Below, piece after piece: positions 1 to 9,227 of a stretch of 64,000 nucleotides of DNA. Position numbers and translations under genes: made by a program. The DNA lies in assembly GCF_001467585.1 (NCBI RefSeq), contig NZ_LNXY01000031.1, positions 16,669 to 80,668 on the forward strand. Direction: 5' to 3'. How positions within the stretch are numbered: the stretch's first letter is position 1; each line of letters begins with the position of its first letter. Origin of the DNA: Legionella drozanskii LLAP-1. GTDB taxonomy: Bacteria; Pseudomonadota; Gammaproteobacteria; Legionellales; Legionellaceae. Under the pieces are notes generated by a model that was given only the letters and a program-made list of their open reading frames with translations, ran no database searches and had not been told where the DNA came from.

Positions 1-1761
1 ATATACTCTTTCTATTGGTTTCAATGGGTCTACAAAATTGGGTTTCATATTGACAGGACGATATTTAACCTTTTCATCTAAAAAAACAGCTATGTGTTTT
101 AACCAATGCTGATCATCGCGTTTAGGGTAATCTTCACGACTGTGTGCTCCTCTACTTTCCTTACGTGTTAATGCTGCTGTAGCAGTCATTAAAGCGACGT
201 CCATCAAATTGTCTAATTCCAAGGCCTGGATTCGTGCAGTATTAAAAATTTTACTCGTGTCCGTTAAAGCAGCATGTTTAAGACGCTCACGTAATTCTTT
301 CAATTGTTTGAGCCCCTCTATCATGTGTTCTTCGATGCGAAATACGCCAAAGTTATTTTGCATTACTTTTTGCATTGCTTGTCGGATGAGTCTGTAATCT
401 TCTCCCTTTTTAGAATTATTCCAGTGATCTACTCGTGAACATGCTGTTTCAATGTCACTTTCAGTGATGGAGTGTAGAGGTAAACCTTCTTTAATTGCTT
501 TTTCAGCATGCAATCCCGAAGCTTTACCAAATACAACCAAATCTAACAAAGAATTACTGCCTAAGCGATTGGCACCATGAACAGAAACACAAGCACATTC
601 GCCTATTGCATAAAGTCCTTCTACGATTTGATCTTTATCAGTAGATCCAATAGTAATCACTTGGCCATGCACATTTGTTGGAATTCCACCCATCATATAA
701 TGACATGTAGGAGTTACTGGAATGGGGTCAATAATCGGATCAGTGTGTGCGAAAGTGATAGCTAACTCTCGTATTCCAGGCAATCGTGAATTGATAACAT
801 CAGCGCTTAAATGATCGAGTTTAAGTTTTACATAATCAACACCTGCTGGATTAAAACCATTACCTGCGCGAAGTTCTAAAGCAATTGCCCGAGAAACAAC
901 ATCACGCGAAGCAAGATCTTTGGCGTGTGGCGCATAGCGCTCCATAAACCGTTCACCGTTTTTATTGATAAGATAGCCACCTTCACCCCGAACAGCTTCA
1001 GTAATTAAGATGCCAACACCGGGCAAACCTGTCGGATGAAATTGCCACATTTCAATATCTTGCAAAGGAAGCCCAGCCCGTAATGACATTCCTAATCCGT
1101 CACCAGTATTAATCAATGCATTTGTTGAAGTTTCAAAAATCCGGCCTGCTCCGCCTGTTGCAAGAATAGTAGCTTTGGCATTAAAAAATGCTTTTTCACC
1201 TGTCTCAATGCAAAGGGCAATGACACCTGCAATTTTATTTTGAGAATTTTTTACAAGATCAATAGCAAACCATTCATTGAAAAAATGCGTTTTGGCTTTG
1301 ATATTATTCTGAAATAAAGTATGTAGTAATGCATGTCCGGTGCGATCTGCAACTGCGCAAGTACGATGAGCAACTCCTTTTCCATAATCTATCGTCTGAC
1401 CACCGAAAGCACGTTGATAAATCTTTCCATTATCAAGGCGTGAGAATGGCATGCCCATATGTTCTAAATCATACATCGCACCAGGTGCCATTTTACACAT
1501 ATATTCAATGCTGTCTTGATCCCCTAAGTAATCCGATCCTTTAACGGTATCAAACATATGCCAACGCCAATCATCAGTATGAACATTACCTAATGCGGCA
1601 GCAATTCCACCTTGCGCAGAAACAGTATGCGAACGTGTGGGATACACTTTCGAAATTACGGCAACCTTTAATCCTGAATGAGCAAGTTGTAATGAAGCGG
1701 TCATCCCTGCACCACCAGCGCCTACAATCACCGCATCGAATGTATAATTTACCAAGTTCAT
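1..1761 (-). CDS. sdhA: Succinate dehydrogenase flavoprotein subunit, lacking only the stop codon at the window edge
   Basis: This is the catalytic subunit of respiratory complex II, which oxidises succinate to fumarate with covalently bound FAD on the cytoplasmic side of the inner membrane. The start gives [11 protein letters not shown] followed by the FAD-binding run GAGGAGM. The histidine of the SHTVSAQGG segment is the usual flavin attachment site. The substrate and active-site region HPTGLPG and GEGGYLIN is intact, as are HTDPI and the late [17 protein letters not shown] block. The frame is open for 587 codons down to base 1 and ends RVY, like the RTY end of the E. coli protein, so only the stop is missing. 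It is the last gene of the operon, 13 bases after sdhD. Identity is secure. Confidence 0.96.
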   Translation of the reverse strand, partial: MNLVNYTFDAVIVGAGGAGMTASLQLAHSGLKVAVISKVYPTRSHTVSAQGGIAAALGNVHTDDWRWHMFDTVKGSDYLGDQDSIEYMCKMAPGAMYDLEHMGMPFSRLDNGKIYQRAFGGQTIDYGKGVAHRTCAVADRTGHALLHTLFQNNIKAKTHFFNEWFAIDLVKNSQNKIAGVIALCIETGEKAFFNAKATILATGGAGRIFETSTNALINTGDGLGMSLRAGLPLQDIEMWQFHPTGLPGVGILITEAVRGEGGYLINKNGERFMERYAPHAKDLASRDVVSRAIALELRAGNGFNPAGVDYVKLKLDHLSADVINSRLPGIRELAITFAHTDPIIDPIPVTPTCHYMMGGIPTNVHGQVITIGSTDKDQIVEGLYAIGECACVSVHGANRLGSNSLLDLVVFGKASGLHAEKAIKEGLPLHSITESDIETACSRVDHWNNSKKGEDYRLIRQAMQKVMQNNFGVFRIEEHMIEGLKQLKELRERLKHAALTDTSKIFNTARIQALELDNLMDVALMTATAALTRKESRGAHSREDYPKRDDQHWLKHIAVFLDEKVKYRPVNMKPNFVDPLKPIERVY

Positions 1762-1774
1762 TTTTAATACTCCA

Positions 1775-2134
1775 TTAAACTATTTTCCACAAAATTTCGA
1801 CGCCCCAAAAAAAATAAATAATCAAGGTGAAAATGACTAATACCTGGATGATTAATCGCATGGCAATAGGATTGATGTAATCGGTGATGACCGTCCAAAT
1901 GCCAACCCAGGCATGCAAAAATAAGCTTAACAATGCTGTTAGTGAAAACACTTGCATCCAGGTGACAGAGAAAAAATATCGTAAAGTAATATAATCAAGC
2001 TTTGGGTGGAGAAGAAAAAATCCTAATAAGACTAAAAAATAAATTGCGATTATGAGAGAGGAAAAACGTTGCGCTAACCAATCTCGCAAACCATTCCCAG
2101 TCAAACTCATACTAACTATTAATTTGTTTACCAT
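1775..2134 (-). CDS. sdhD: Succinate dehydrogenase membrane anchor subunit SdhD
   Basis: This small anchor subunit of complex II, with SdhC, binds heme b and the quinone site. The protein is 119 residues from the ATG that gives [12 protein letters not shown] longer frame upstream only overlaps sdhC and is not needed. Three hydrophobic segments are visible, at about residues 22-42, 55-75 and 92-112. The LHAWVGIW segment carries the expected heme-ligand histidine, and the following DY pair matches the quinone-site Asp-Tyr of the family. It overlaps the end of sdhC by 7 bases, which suggests translational coupling. Sequence conservation in this subunit is low, so the call rests on topology, these residues and position. 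Confidence 0.9.
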   Translation of the reverse strand: MVNKLIVSMSLTGNGLRDWLAQRFSSLIIAIYFLVLLGFFLLHPKLDYITLRYFFSVTWMQVFSLTALLSLFLHAWVGIWTVITDYINPIAMRLIIQVLVIFTLIIYFFWGVEILWKIV

Positions 2135-2502
2135 AACCAACTCCCTAATAATATTGCCATAAGGACGGTAATGATTAAGGATATTCCTCCACTTATGCGT
2201 GCACTTCTGAGACTTTCTCCTATCCCAATATCCATCAATAGATGGCGTATCCCAGCAATGAGGTGATAAAATAACGCTACTAAAAAAAGCCACAATATCA
2301 ATTTAGCAGGTAGATTTGTTAATAGGGTCTTTACACGTTCAAATCCTCCTGTTGAACCTGTAGCAATATCTAGCATCCATAATAGAAAAGGAATCAATAA
2401 AAAGACAAAAATGCCTGATAATCGATGTAATAGAGAAATAATAGCAGTGAATGGATATCGAATAGTGAATAAATTTAAATTACGAAATTGCTGCTTAATC
2501 AT
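2128..2502 (-). CDS. sdhC: Succinate dehydrogenase cytochrome b556 subunit SdhC
   Basis: This is the other membrane anchor of complex II, 124 residues with three transmembrane segments. The HRLSGIFVF motif near residues 26-34 is the family signature, with the Ser and Arg that line the quinone site. The histidine in AGIRHLLMD fits the heme b ligand. I chose the ATG at 2502 because it lies downstream of the sdhB stop and follows an AAAAGGAATT ribosome-binding stretch. A longer frame running back into sdhB has no merit. The gene lies 29 bases after sdhB and overlaps sdhD. Confidence 0.92.
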   Translation of the reverse strand: MIKQQFRNLNLFTIRYPFTAIISLLHRLSGIFVFLLIPFLLWMLDIATGSTGGFERVKTLLTNLPAKLILWLFLVALFYHLIAGIRHLLMDIGIGESLRSARISGGISLIITVLMAILLGSWLW

Positions 2503-2531
2503 TTTTAATTCCTTTTGTTGAATCAGAAAAA

Positions 2532-3230
2532 TTAAGACTTTTTTTTCGTCATTATTCGACGAATATCTGCTATAGCTGCAGAAGGATTTAAATGTTTGGG
2601 GCATACCACAGTACAATTCATAATCGTGCGGCAGCGAAAAACACTAAATGGATCTTGTAAATCAGCTAAACGTTTATCCGTTGCTTTATCGCGGCTATCT
2701 TGAAGAAAACGATCAGCCCATAACAAACCTGCAGGACCAATAAATTTTTCCGGATTCCACCAAGATGAAGGGCAAAAACTAGTACAACAAGCACATAAAA
2801 TGCATTCGTATAACCCATCTAATTTGGCACGTTCTTCAGGTGTTTGTAGTCGTTCTGTAATAGGTGGCTGGGTGTCATTTTGTAAATAGGGCTGGACGCG
2901 TTCGTACTGCTCAAAAAATAATGTGAAATCTACCACTAAATCGCGAATAACGGGCATATTAACCAACGGCCTTATCACTATGGGAGGAGTCAAAGACGAA
3001 AGTGAAGTGATGCATGCTAAGCGATTCAATCCATTAATGTTCATGCCATCAGAACCGCATACACCTTCTCGGCAAGATGCACGAAATACCAGGGTCTCAT
3101 CTTGCTGGTTTATTAGCTGAAGTGCATCCAGCACCATCATGTCAGAACCTGGCGGAATTTCCAGCTCATAATCCTTCATATAAGGAGCCGAATCGGCCTC
3201 TGGATTGTAGCGGGAAATTGAAAATCGCAT
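2532..3230 (-). CDS. sdhB: Succinate dehydrogenase iron-sulfur subunit SdhB
   Basis: This subunit passes electrons from FAD to quinone through three iron-sulfur clusters. The 232-residue protein has the [2Fe-2S] motif SCREGVCGSDGM with its last cysteine in LNRLAC. The C-terminal half has the ferredoxin-like CILCACCTSFCP motif and later CRTIMNCTVVCPK, the ligands of the 4Fe and 3Fe clusters. A strong AGGAGGT site lies about 4 bases before the ATG. It is the first gene of the run, so the order is B-C-D-A rather than the usual C-D-A-B. Divergent norB starts 377 bases away. Confidence 0.96.
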   Translation of the reverse strand: MRFSISRYNPEADSAPYMKDYELEIPPGSDMMVLDALQLINQQDETLVFRASCREGVCGSDGMNINGLNRLACITSLSSLTPPIVIRPLVNMPVIRDLVVDFTLFFEQYERVQPYLQNDTQPPITERLQTPEERAKLDGLYECILCACCTSFCPSSWWNPEKFIGPAGLLWADRFLQDSRDKATDKRLADLQDPFSVFRCRTIMNCTVVCPKHLNPSAAIADIRRIMTKKKS

Positions 3231-3607
3231 TAAAGACCTCCTGTCTTTTAAGATACGAATACAACCATATATACTCAGTATCGCAAAAATAACAGTAGCA
3301 ATATTGGGGAATAATTAAATATGATATCAATATCTCACTTTATCCTATTATCAATAAAAACATAACTCCCCAGCTACCCTTCGATGATAAGGTCAATCCC
3401 ATTTTTTTTTGAGTTGATAAATCTAACTTCTTAATAAGTTGATAGAAATAGTAGTATCGTGTCATTTTGTTAAAGAGAATCATTTGGCCCAATTCAAACA
3501 TGACAGTTTCAATTTTTTTAATTGAGCACACATTTATTATTTGGCTACAAAATCGAAATAATACACAAATCATTGCAATACAAGATGAGTACTAAGGACG
3601 GAACTTA
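3231..3607. promoter_or_regulatory. Divergent intergenic region between sdhB and norB
   Basis: This 377-base AT-rich stretch must hold the promoters of the sdh operon (minus) and norB (plus). The sdhB ribosome-binding site AGGAGGT is clear, and norB has AAGGACGG before its ATG. I could not assign a convincing -35/-10 pair or an FNR, NsrR or NorR site on either strand. A 77-codon minus frame at 3340-3573 has no recognisable content and I do not call it a gene. Confidence 0.5.
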
Positions 3608-5914
3608 ATGATAAAGAGTAATACAATGGATAGTAAGCTTAATATGCCAGTTGATCCCGTTTCAAATGTCCTGAAATGGGTTCTCTTAATCACAGCAATA
3701 CTATGTTTCCTTGTCATAATTTGGGGAACGGTGAAAACCTATCAATTAGCACCACCCTTACCGCATCAATTCGTCTCGGCTTCAGGAACAATTCTCATGA
3801 CTGAAGAAGATATTGCTGCAGGAAAAGCAGGGTTTCAACGTGCGGATCTTATGGATTATGGCAGTATCTATGGAATGGGATCCTATTTTGGAGAAGATTA
3901 TACCGCTCAATATCTTGTAGAATTAGGGCGTAAAACCGAAGAAAATATTGCGAATCTAAAATTTAAAAACTCTTTTGCGAATTTATCAGAAGGTGATCAA
4001 TACATCACTCGAAAAGAAATGCAGCAGGCCCTGCAACAGGTCGATCTCAGCCATGATACTTCGATAATACCCGAAGTAATTGCAACAGCGATAACCCAAC
4101 TTCAGGAAGAAATAGCAAATAGGGTTCTTCATCACGATCCAATTAAGGGCTGGACAAAAGCGTACAGCTTAAACCAGAAAAGTGCTATTCAGGTAGCTGA
4201 TTTCCTGATTTACTCCTCATTAACCACTATTGCACATCGACCTGGAAAAGATTTTTCCTATACTAATAACTGGCCATATGAACCAACCATGGGTAATGTC
4301 CCTACTCCGGCAACCTTTTATTGGACATGGGTATCCTTTTGTTTCGTTTTTTTTGGTTTTGGCGTGATTATCTATATTTATCATCGTTATCTAAACGAAC
4401 CAGATAATGCACCTATGACGCCCATTTTGCTAACCTTTAAAGAACTAACAATCAGCCAGAAAAAGGTAGGTAAATATTTTTTAATCGTTGCAATCATTTT
4501 ATTAGTTCAAATTGCAGTAGGTGTCTTACTCGCACATTACTATACTGAGCGCACTGGATTTTATGGATTTAAAATCAACTCATTCTTGCCTTTTAATTTC
4601 TTACGCGACGTTCATACACAAACACCAATAGTTTGGATAACCCTTTCCTGGATTAGTTCTGCTGTTTTTCTAGCCCCTATCATTAGCGGCAAAGAGGCTA
4701 AAAGGCAGGGATTTTTTGTTGATTTATTGTTTTGGGTAACCCTGTTTATTGTAGCAGGCGCCATAATCGGCGATTACCTTGGCATTATGGGGGTTATTGA
4801 TACAGCATGGTTTTGGATTGGGAATCAAGGATTATCCTATCTTCAACTTGGAAGACTTTGGCAGATAGGGTTTTGTGTGGGTCTTTTTTTGTGGAGTTTT
4901 ATCGTTTTTCGAGGCATGTGGCCTACTTGGAACAGGGTAAAAACTGCAACTTTTGAGTTTTGGACAGGAAAAATTAAACTGGAACATTTGTTTTGGGCCA
5001 GCACCGTTAACATCGCCGTTTTGTATTGTTTCGGAATGATTCCATTAACGGGAATTGAAAAATCATTCACAATTACTGATTTTTGGCGCTGGTGGGTAGT
5101 ACATCTTTGGGTTGAGCAATCCTTTGAATTCTTTGCAGCTTGTGCCACTGCCTATCTATTAATGGGCGTTGGATTAGTATCAAGGCCTTTGGCAGAAAGA
5201 ACTATTTTTTTCGAAGCGATTCTAATTTTTCTAGGTGGCGTCATCGGGACAGGACATCATTGGTATTGGACAGGAGGTCCTGATATGTGGGTTCCACTAG
5301 GTTCAATGTTTTCATTTATTGAAGTACTACCCCTGGCTCTTCTAATCATCAATGCAATCCAGGAACAACAGAAAATTAAAAAAGATACGCATTTTCAACA
5401 CCATTTGGCTTATCTATATATCTTAGGGGCTGCTTTTTGGAATTTCGTTGGTGCAGGTGTATTTGGTGGTGGCACATTAAATGCGCCCTTAGTGAATTAT
5501 TATGAACACGGAACTTTTTTAACATTGAATCATGCACATACAGCTTTATTTGGAGCATTTGGATTACTTGCATTAGGAATGATCTATTTTTGCCTGCGTT
5601 ATGCAGCAGGAGATAAAGCCCAGTGGAGCGATCGATTAGGCACCTGGGCGTTTTGGTTATATAACCTAGGGGTGATTTTGTGGATTTTCCTGAATTTCTT
5701 CCCTATAGGCTGGCCACAATTACAAGCAGTTTATGAACGTGGGCTAACCTTTGCACGTAGTCTTGAGTTTTACAATACAACTCTATTATGGCAGTGGTTG
5801 CGTATACCTGGGGATATTGCATTTGCCATAGCTGCTTTGCTAATGGCATATGATTTTGTAATGAAGTTCAAACTCTTTTTTGTAAAAAATACCGAAAATC
5901 AGCAAAGAAGTTAA
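3608..5914 (+). CDS. norB: Quinol-dependent nitric oxide reductase (single-subunit qNOR)
   Basis: This enzyme reduces nitric oxide to nitrous oxide with electrons from quinol, in the inner membrane. At 768 residues it has the qNOR size. There is an N-terminal transmembrane helix (about 20-43), a long periplasmic domain with the YGSIYGMGSYFGEDYT segment near residues 83-98, then a 12-helix heme-copper-oxidase-like core. Core histidines typical of the heme b, b3 and non-heme iron sites appear in RDVHTQTP, WVVHLWVEQSFEFF, GTGHHWYW and NHAHTALFG. The ATG at 3608 follows AAGGACGGAACTTA. It is a lone gene divergent from sdh. No norR or nsrR neighbour is present. The likely role is defence against host or environmental NO, not full denitrification, since no other denitrification gene is in view. 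Confidence 0.95.
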   Translation: MIKSNTMDSKLNMPVDPVSNVLKWVLLITAILCFLVIIWGTVKTYQLAPPLPHQFVSASGTILMTEEDIAAGKAGFQRADLMDYGSIYGMGSYFGEDYTAQYLVELGRKTEENIANLKFKNSFANLSEGDQYITRKEMQQALQQVDLSHDTSIIPEVIATAITQLQEEIANRVLHHDPIKGWTKAYSLNQKSAIQVADFLIYSSLTTIAHRPGKDFSYTNNWPYEPTMGNVPTPATFYWTWVSFCFVFFGFGVIIYIYHRYLNEPDNAPMTPILLTFKELTISQKKVGKYFLIVAIILLVQIAVGVLLAHYYTERTGFYGFKINSFLPFNFLRDVHTQTPIVWITLSWISSAVFLAPIISGKEAKRQGFFVDLLFWVTLFIVAGAIIGDYLGIMGVIDTAWFWIGNQGLSYLQLGRLWQIGFCVGLFLWSFIVFRGMWPTWNRVKTATFEFWTGKIKLEHLFWASTVNIAVLYCFGMIPLTGIEKSFTITDFWRWWVVHLWVEQSFEFFAACATAYLLMGVGLVSRPLAERTIFFEAILIFLGGVIGTGHHWYWTGGPDMWVPLGSMFSFIEVLPLALLIINAIQEQQKIKKDTHFQHHLAYLYILGAAFWNFVGAGVFGGGTLNAPLVNYYEHGTFLTLNHAHTALFGAFGLLALGMIYFCLRYAAGDKAQWSDRLGTWAFWLYNLGVILWIFLNFFPIGWPQLQAVYERGLTFARSLEFYNTTLLWQWLRIPGDIAFAIAALLMAYDFVMKFKLFFVKNTENQQRS

Positions 5915-5959
5915 CAGTCAATCGCCAGAAATGGCAATTTGGCTGTTTCAACAAAAGTC

Positions 5960-6202
5960 TTACAGAAAAGGATCACTAGAATAAATATCATCTTTTATCT
6001 TCTTTGTCAGCTGATCTTTTAACCCAAGCTCTTCGATAATTTGTTGAATCATTAACGTTTTGATATAAGCCATTGATAATTGCAAAAGATGTAGGGACAT
6101 TACAGATAATGTTTGGGCCTTTTCATGGTTAGATGAAAATTTCCCCAGCGCGGCCATAGAATAGAATAAATTAACCGTTGGTTGTTCTATTTTATTAAAC
6201 CC
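5960..6202 (-). pseudogene. C-terminal remnant of a Tn3-family transposase (TnpA)
   Basis: The minus frame reads TVNLFYSMAALGKFSSN, then SVMSLHLLQLSMAYIKTLM and IQQIIEE. This matches the conserved tail of Tn3-family TnpA (pattern FF-x-GE-AxN, LSLHLLQ-CMVYINTLMIQQVL). The frame is closed by a TAG just above 6202 and ends at 5960, so about 80 codons of a roughly 1000-residue protein remain. I saw no 38-bp terminal inverted repeats or resolvase nearby. The recognition is by eye from the family pattern. It marks an old transposition event between norB and the repeat-protein gene. Confidence 0.65.
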
Positions 6203-6463
6203 CTAACTTAGATTGAGCATTGATTGCTTTGGTTTTCTTATTATACAAAATATCATTATAAAATATGGACTTGAATTTTATACATGGTATTTTAGTCGTT
6301 GGGATTTAAAATTCAGCTTATTCAATGAGAGCATAGAGGCTATTGACAATTCGCTTAACTTCTTAGATTCAGCAGCTTGTCCGCGGTGTCCCTTTCTTTC
6401 TTGATAAAACAAAACATCCTCTTATGTCCAAAATCCACAGATACCGTGGTATATCGACGCAGG
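6203..6463. other. AT-rich gap between the transposase remnant and the repeat-protein gene
   Basis: I see no gene, RNA or terminal inverted repeat here. The plus frame of the repeat protein is open back to a TTG at 6377 but lacks a ribosome-binding site there. The promoter of the repeat-protein gene probably lies in this stretch, but I could not single one out. Confidence 0.4.
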
Positions 6464-9052
6464 ATGAGTCGTCAACGACCTAACCTTAGCCAAAATCTGA
6501 ACGAGTTAGTTATGCCAAAAAAATATCCAAACACAGCAAAAAATCAACGTGTTAATGCTCAAAACCAACCTTATACTAGGGTATGGCAAGCCATCGATGA
6601 AAAAAAATTTATTCAGGGCCTAAAACTTCTGCAAACTATTCCCAAGGATAATCAGGCAAAATGGTTTCCTGCACAAGCAAGATGTTTGTTTGGACTTAAA
6701 CGATATGATGAGGCAATCAGGATCTATCAAGACATGCGCGGTTGGAGAACAAATCGCACCTCACTCCTCGGTATTGCCCGTTGCTATCAAGAACAGGGAT
6801 TGCATGAGCTTGCGCTAAAAACAATGAAGCAAATACCAAATTGGAAAACAGATAAGGATCTTCTAGTTAACCTTGCTTGTCTTCTTGAGGCCGCAAAAAA
6901 ATATAAGAAAGCTATTCAATTTTTCAAACGAATTCCTAATTGGGAATATGATAAACGGGCGCGTCTAGGTCTTGGTTATTGTTATGAAGGAATTGGCGAT
7001 TTTGAGCAAGCAAGAGTACAGTTTGAAAACGCTCCGAATTTAGCAAATGACAAAGAATCTTTATTATGTCTTGGATACTGTCATCAAAAGATGGGAAACT
7101 ATGAGCTAGCTATCTCTACTTTCAAACGGATCAGAAACTGGCGGCATGATAAACAAGCTTTATTAGGTATTGCTTTTTGTAATCAACACATGGGGAGTTA
7201 TGAGGAGGCTGTTGATACGTTAAATGAAATTGGAGCAACTGATGTTGATGCTGCAATAGCCCTTGCTCGTCGCTTGGAAGATGAGAGAAATTATAATAAG
7301 GCCTTAGAAACACTTCTGAATGTCCCAAGTAATGAGAGAACTAACGCATTTTACATCAGTCTTGCCCGTTGCTATGAAGAAATGGGAAATTATCCAGAGG
7401 CATTGGCGGCTTATGAGCAAATACCTAATTTAGACTATGAATCAGATGCCTTGCTAGGCCTTGCTATTTGTCATGAATTAATGGGGAATTTTTCTAAGGC
7501 ACTGACATTTTTTGATAAGCTTTTAAATTTAAAACGCGATCAGAATACCTTGTTAGGCCTTGCCCGTTGTTATGAAAAAATGGGCGATTATGCTCAGGCA
7601 CTTGGTATTTATGATGAACTCCTAAGTTGGCGATCCAATAAGACGACCTTATTAAGCCTCGCCCGCTGTTACGAAGCAATGGGGCTTTTTGATGAAGCAC
7701 TCAATAGTTATAAAAAAATCAACCATTGGAATCTTGATAAACAGGTCTTATTAGGACTTGCTATTTGTCATGAATTAATGGGGGATTATGATGAAGCTCA
7801 TAAATATTACCAACACATTAACAATTTTGAGAACGATAATGAAGTGAGCTTAAGTCGCGCTCATTGTTACCAAGCAATGGGCAACTACGATAAGGCATTG
7901 GAGATTATCGATACAATTCCAGCCTCAGAACGAACTAAACCCGTTTACATCTTTTATGCTCGCTGCCTTGCGGACATGTTGAATTTTCCTTCTGCACTGC
8001 AGGCCTATAAGCAAATTTTAAACTGGGAAAATGATAGACAGGTCTTGCAACACCTTGCAATTTGCAAAGCCGACATGGGACATTTTGATAAGGCAATTAC
8101 TATTTTTCATAAAATTCCACACTGGCAAATTGATAAGACGATTTTAATAAGCCTTGCTCATGCTTTTGTAAAAATGGGGGATTATAATCAAGCCCTAGCC
8201 ACTTATCAGCAAATTGCTTACTGGGAAACTGATAAAAAGGCCTTATTAAGTATTGGCCGTTGCTATGAAAAAATGGGTGAGTACACCAAGGCGCTTGAGA
8301 CTTACCAGAGCATTCCTAACTGGGAAAATGATAAACAAGCCTTATTAAGCATTGCTGTTTGTAATGGGCCCTATCATGACAATGTAAACGAGGCGTTGTG
8401 GACGCTCGAAACGTTTCTTAATCTTGACCATTCTTTTGCAGAGGAACAACCGAGCTCACTAATCAGTGAGGAGGCCGATTTGTTGAGCCTAAAACAACAG
8501 GTACAAAGAAACCCTCGCTTAGCGGATGTTGTTGTTGAGAGAAGTGAGCTAGAGGTAAAGGGATCGCGTATTGACGGCTTAGATTTGGCCTCAGCAAATC
8601 CAGATTTTCATCCAATAGGGCAACAACCAACTACCGAAGTAGAAACACCAAAGCACCCTTCATCTGTCGACTCACAAATACCCATTAATCCACCAGCTAG
8701 TAGGGCCTTATCACCAACAATGCATGACCACAAATCAAGTGCTTTGAATGCGATAAAAACCGACTGTAAGCCTAGTCTCTCTCAAGCGACGGAACAAAAA
8801 ACCAAACCGAAATCGACTGTTAGTGGGTCTAAGCAAGGGTTTTTCCAACCAGCAGCAGAGAGTTTATCTGACTTTAATCACCCTAATGAAACGGACTCAC
8901 CTGAGTCCAAAGTCCCGTCCTCGAAACGACTTTCAAAAAAAAGACGTACCGCCCTTCGGGCACACTCGAAAGCGTCTGAGGTCATGGATATTCCCTATGA
9001 TTGTTATGATTCAGGTCAAGCGGAGACTATTCCAAAATGCACTTTGTTTTAG
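6464..9052 (+). CDS. Large TPR-like repeat protein with 18 tandem 33-residue repeats
   Basis: The protein is about 860 residues from the ATG at 6464. An ATG at 6512 (MPKKYPN) is an alternative, and neither has a good ribosome-binding site. From about residue 50 to 680 there are 18 tandem helical repeats with the pattern LLGLARCYEEMGNYxxAL, then YxxIPNWxxDK. The motif positions fit tetratricopeptide repeats, but most units are 33 rather than 34 residues long, with a fixed IPNW in the inter-helix turn. The last 170 or so residues are polar, low in hydrophobics, and include a basic SKKRRTALR stretch. No signal peptide is seen. TPR arrays mediate protein-protein contacts. A Dot/Icm effector is possible in this genus but unproven. 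It is a single gene with no operon partners. Confidence 0.8.
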   Translation: MSRQRPNLSQNLNELVMPKKYPNTAKNQRVNAQNQPYTRVWQAIDEKKFIQGLKLLQTIPKDNQAKWFPAQARCLFGLKRYDEAIRIYQDMRGWRTNRTSLLGIARCYQEQGLHELALKTMKQIPNWKTDKDLLVNLACLLEAAKKYKKAIQFFKRIPNWEYDKRARLGLGYCYEGIGDFEQARVQFENAPNLANDKESLLCLGYCHQKMGNYELAISTFKRIRNWRHDKQALLGIAFCNQHMGSYEEAVDTLNEIGATDVDAAIALARRLEDERNYNKALETLLNVPSNERTNAFYISLARCYEEMGNYPEALAAYEQIPNLDYESDALLGLAICHELMGNFSKALTFFDKLLNLKRDQNTLLGLARCYEKMGDYAQALGIYDELLSWRSNKTTLLSLARCYEAMGLFDEALNSYKKINHWNLDKQVLLGLAICHELMGDYDEAHKYYQHINNFENDNEVSLSRAHCYQAMGNYDKALEIIDTIPASERTKPVYIFYARCLADMLNFPSALQAYKQILNWENDRQVLQHLAICKADMGHFDKAITIFHKIPHWQIDKTILISLAHAFVKMGDYNQALATYQQIAYWETDKKALLSIGRCYEKMGEYTKALETYQSIPNWENDKQALLSIAVCNGPYHDNVNEALWTLETFLNLDHSFAEEQPSSLISEEADLLSLKQQVQRNPRLADVVVERSELEVKGSRIDGLDLASANPDFHPIGQQPTTEVETPKHPSSVDSQIPINPPASRALSPTMHDHKSSALNAIKTDCKPSLSQATEQKTKPKSTVSGSKQGFFQPAAESLSDFNHPNETDSPESKVPSSKRLSKKRRTALRAHSKASEVMDIPYDCYDSGQAETIPKCTLF

Positions 9053-9227
9053 GCCTATTTTTTATTCTTTGGGAATTCTGCTGATTTTGATCCAACTTTG
9101 ATTATATTTTTCAACAGGCTGGAGGGTTTTGTTAACCGCACTGCTATTTATGCAAGCCCAACAAACAATTAATGCACATTGATAAAAAATAGGGTTGATT
9201 TACCTAAGGAACGGTTTAACTACTTGG

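Noticed and set aside
3340-3573. A 77-codon minus frame between sdhB and norB
   Set aside because: It has no family resemblance or good start signal, and occupies the divergent promoter region.
4843-5148. A 101-codon minus frame inside norB
   Set aside because: It lies wholly antisense to a conserved part of the reductase and has no motif of its own.
6377-6463. A TTG start giving a 29-residue longer repeat protein
   Set aside because: No ribosome-binding site precedes it, and the added residues show no signal peptide or conserved feature.
6600-8400. Repeated DNA that could suggest a CRISPR array
   Set aside because: The repeats are degenerate 99-base coding units translated as TPR-like repeats, with no constant repeat and variable spacer structure.
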